Below the pieces are notes generated by a model, which searched no databases, was not told the origin of the DNA, and saw nothing but the letters and a program-made list of their open reading frames with translations. DNA of 6,860 nucleotides from Fidelibacterota bacterium. GTDB taxonomy: Bacteria > Fidelibacterota > Marinisomatia > Marinisomatales > TCS55. The stretch spans positions 1 through 6,860 of the forward strand of contig PBOO01000074.1 in the NCBI GenBank assembly GCA_002724475.1. Reading direction: 5' to 3'. Of the stretch, positions 6,787-6,860 are shown piece by piece (position 1 is the stretch's first letter; each line of letters opens with the position of its first letter). The translations under genes and the position numbers were made by a program.

Positions 6787-6860
6787 TTAAATTATCTGAA
6801 GATCAGAAAATCTTTCGATTTTTTCGTTAACAATAATCTTTACACTTCCATCATCATCTA
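6787..6860 (-). CDS. C-terminal end of an unidentified convergent gene (partial)
   Basis: On the minus strand one frame is open from the window edge (first complete codon ending at 6858) for 23 codons, ending in TAA at 6789-6787. The other two minus frames hit stops within the first six bases of the edge. The translated end contains DDDGSVKIIVNEKIERFSDL (followed by QII), which has the hydrophobic/charged pattern of a real protein tail. It is too short to assign to a family. The gap to gcdH would be 67 bp, normal for convergent genes in this dense layout. This rests only on an open 23-codon frame, so it is tentative. Confidence 0.45.
   Translation of the reverse strand, partial: DDDGSVKIIVNEKIERFSDLQII

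Noticed and set aside
6795..6826. Small hairpins (TCTG/CAGA; AAAATC/GATTTT) as a terminator for gcdH
   Set aside because: Stems are only 4-6 bp and AT-rich, with no clear T-run after a GC-rich stem; they also fall inside the tentative minus-strand coding end.

Overview
The window is AT-rich (by eye about mid-30s % GC) and densely packed. Five genes and most of their spacers lie on the + strand: the 3' end of metH, cysQ-like, thyX, a fused alpha/beta 2-oxoacid dehydrogenase E1, a FabD-like acyltransferase homologue and a glutaryl-CoA dehydrogenase. Gaps between genes are 0 to 70 bp and one pair overlaps. TTG and GTG starts, near-absent Shine-Dalgarno sites and a Lys/Asn/Ile-rich proteome suggest a low-GC, streamlined bacterium. 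The protein styles look proteobacterial, and a marine, SAR86-like or alphaproteobacterium-like lineage is a guess. No rRNA, tRNA, CRISPR array, transposase or integrase is visible, so this reads as ordinary chromosome.

Layout. Positions 2-424 hold the C-terminal activation domain of cobalamin-dependent methionine synthase, with its 5' part outside the window. Its stop codon is followed with no gap and in the same frame by cysQ-like (425-1207, TTG start). A 70 bp spacer with promoter-like boxes precedes thyX (1278-2243), which carries an unusual C-terminal tail. A 41 bp gap leads to the fused E1 (2285-4492). The acyltransferase homologue (most likely 4485-5504) overlaps the end of E1 by 8 bp. 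After 42 bp comes gcdH (5547-6719). The right edge appears to hold the last 23 codons of a convergent minus-strand gene (6787 to the edge).

How the genes may work together. MetH and CysQ both touch sulfur and one-carbon metabolism: methionine regeneration, and removal of the PAP left by sulfate activation. ThyX uses methylenetetrahydrofolate, so the left half has a folate/sulfur flavour. The right half is acyl-CoA metabolism. E1 would decarboxylate a 2-oxoacid to begin acyl-CoA formation, and GcdH would oxidise and decarboxylate glutaryl-CoA to crotonyl-CoA. The FabD-like protein keeps the Ser/His pair but lacks the arginine that holds malonyl groups. No E2 or E3 gene is present, so the E1 partner must lie elsewhere.

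No clearly new system is evident. The points most worth a second look are the altered FabD-like active site coupled to E1, the shortened MetH C-terminus abutting cysQ in frame, and the ThyX tail.
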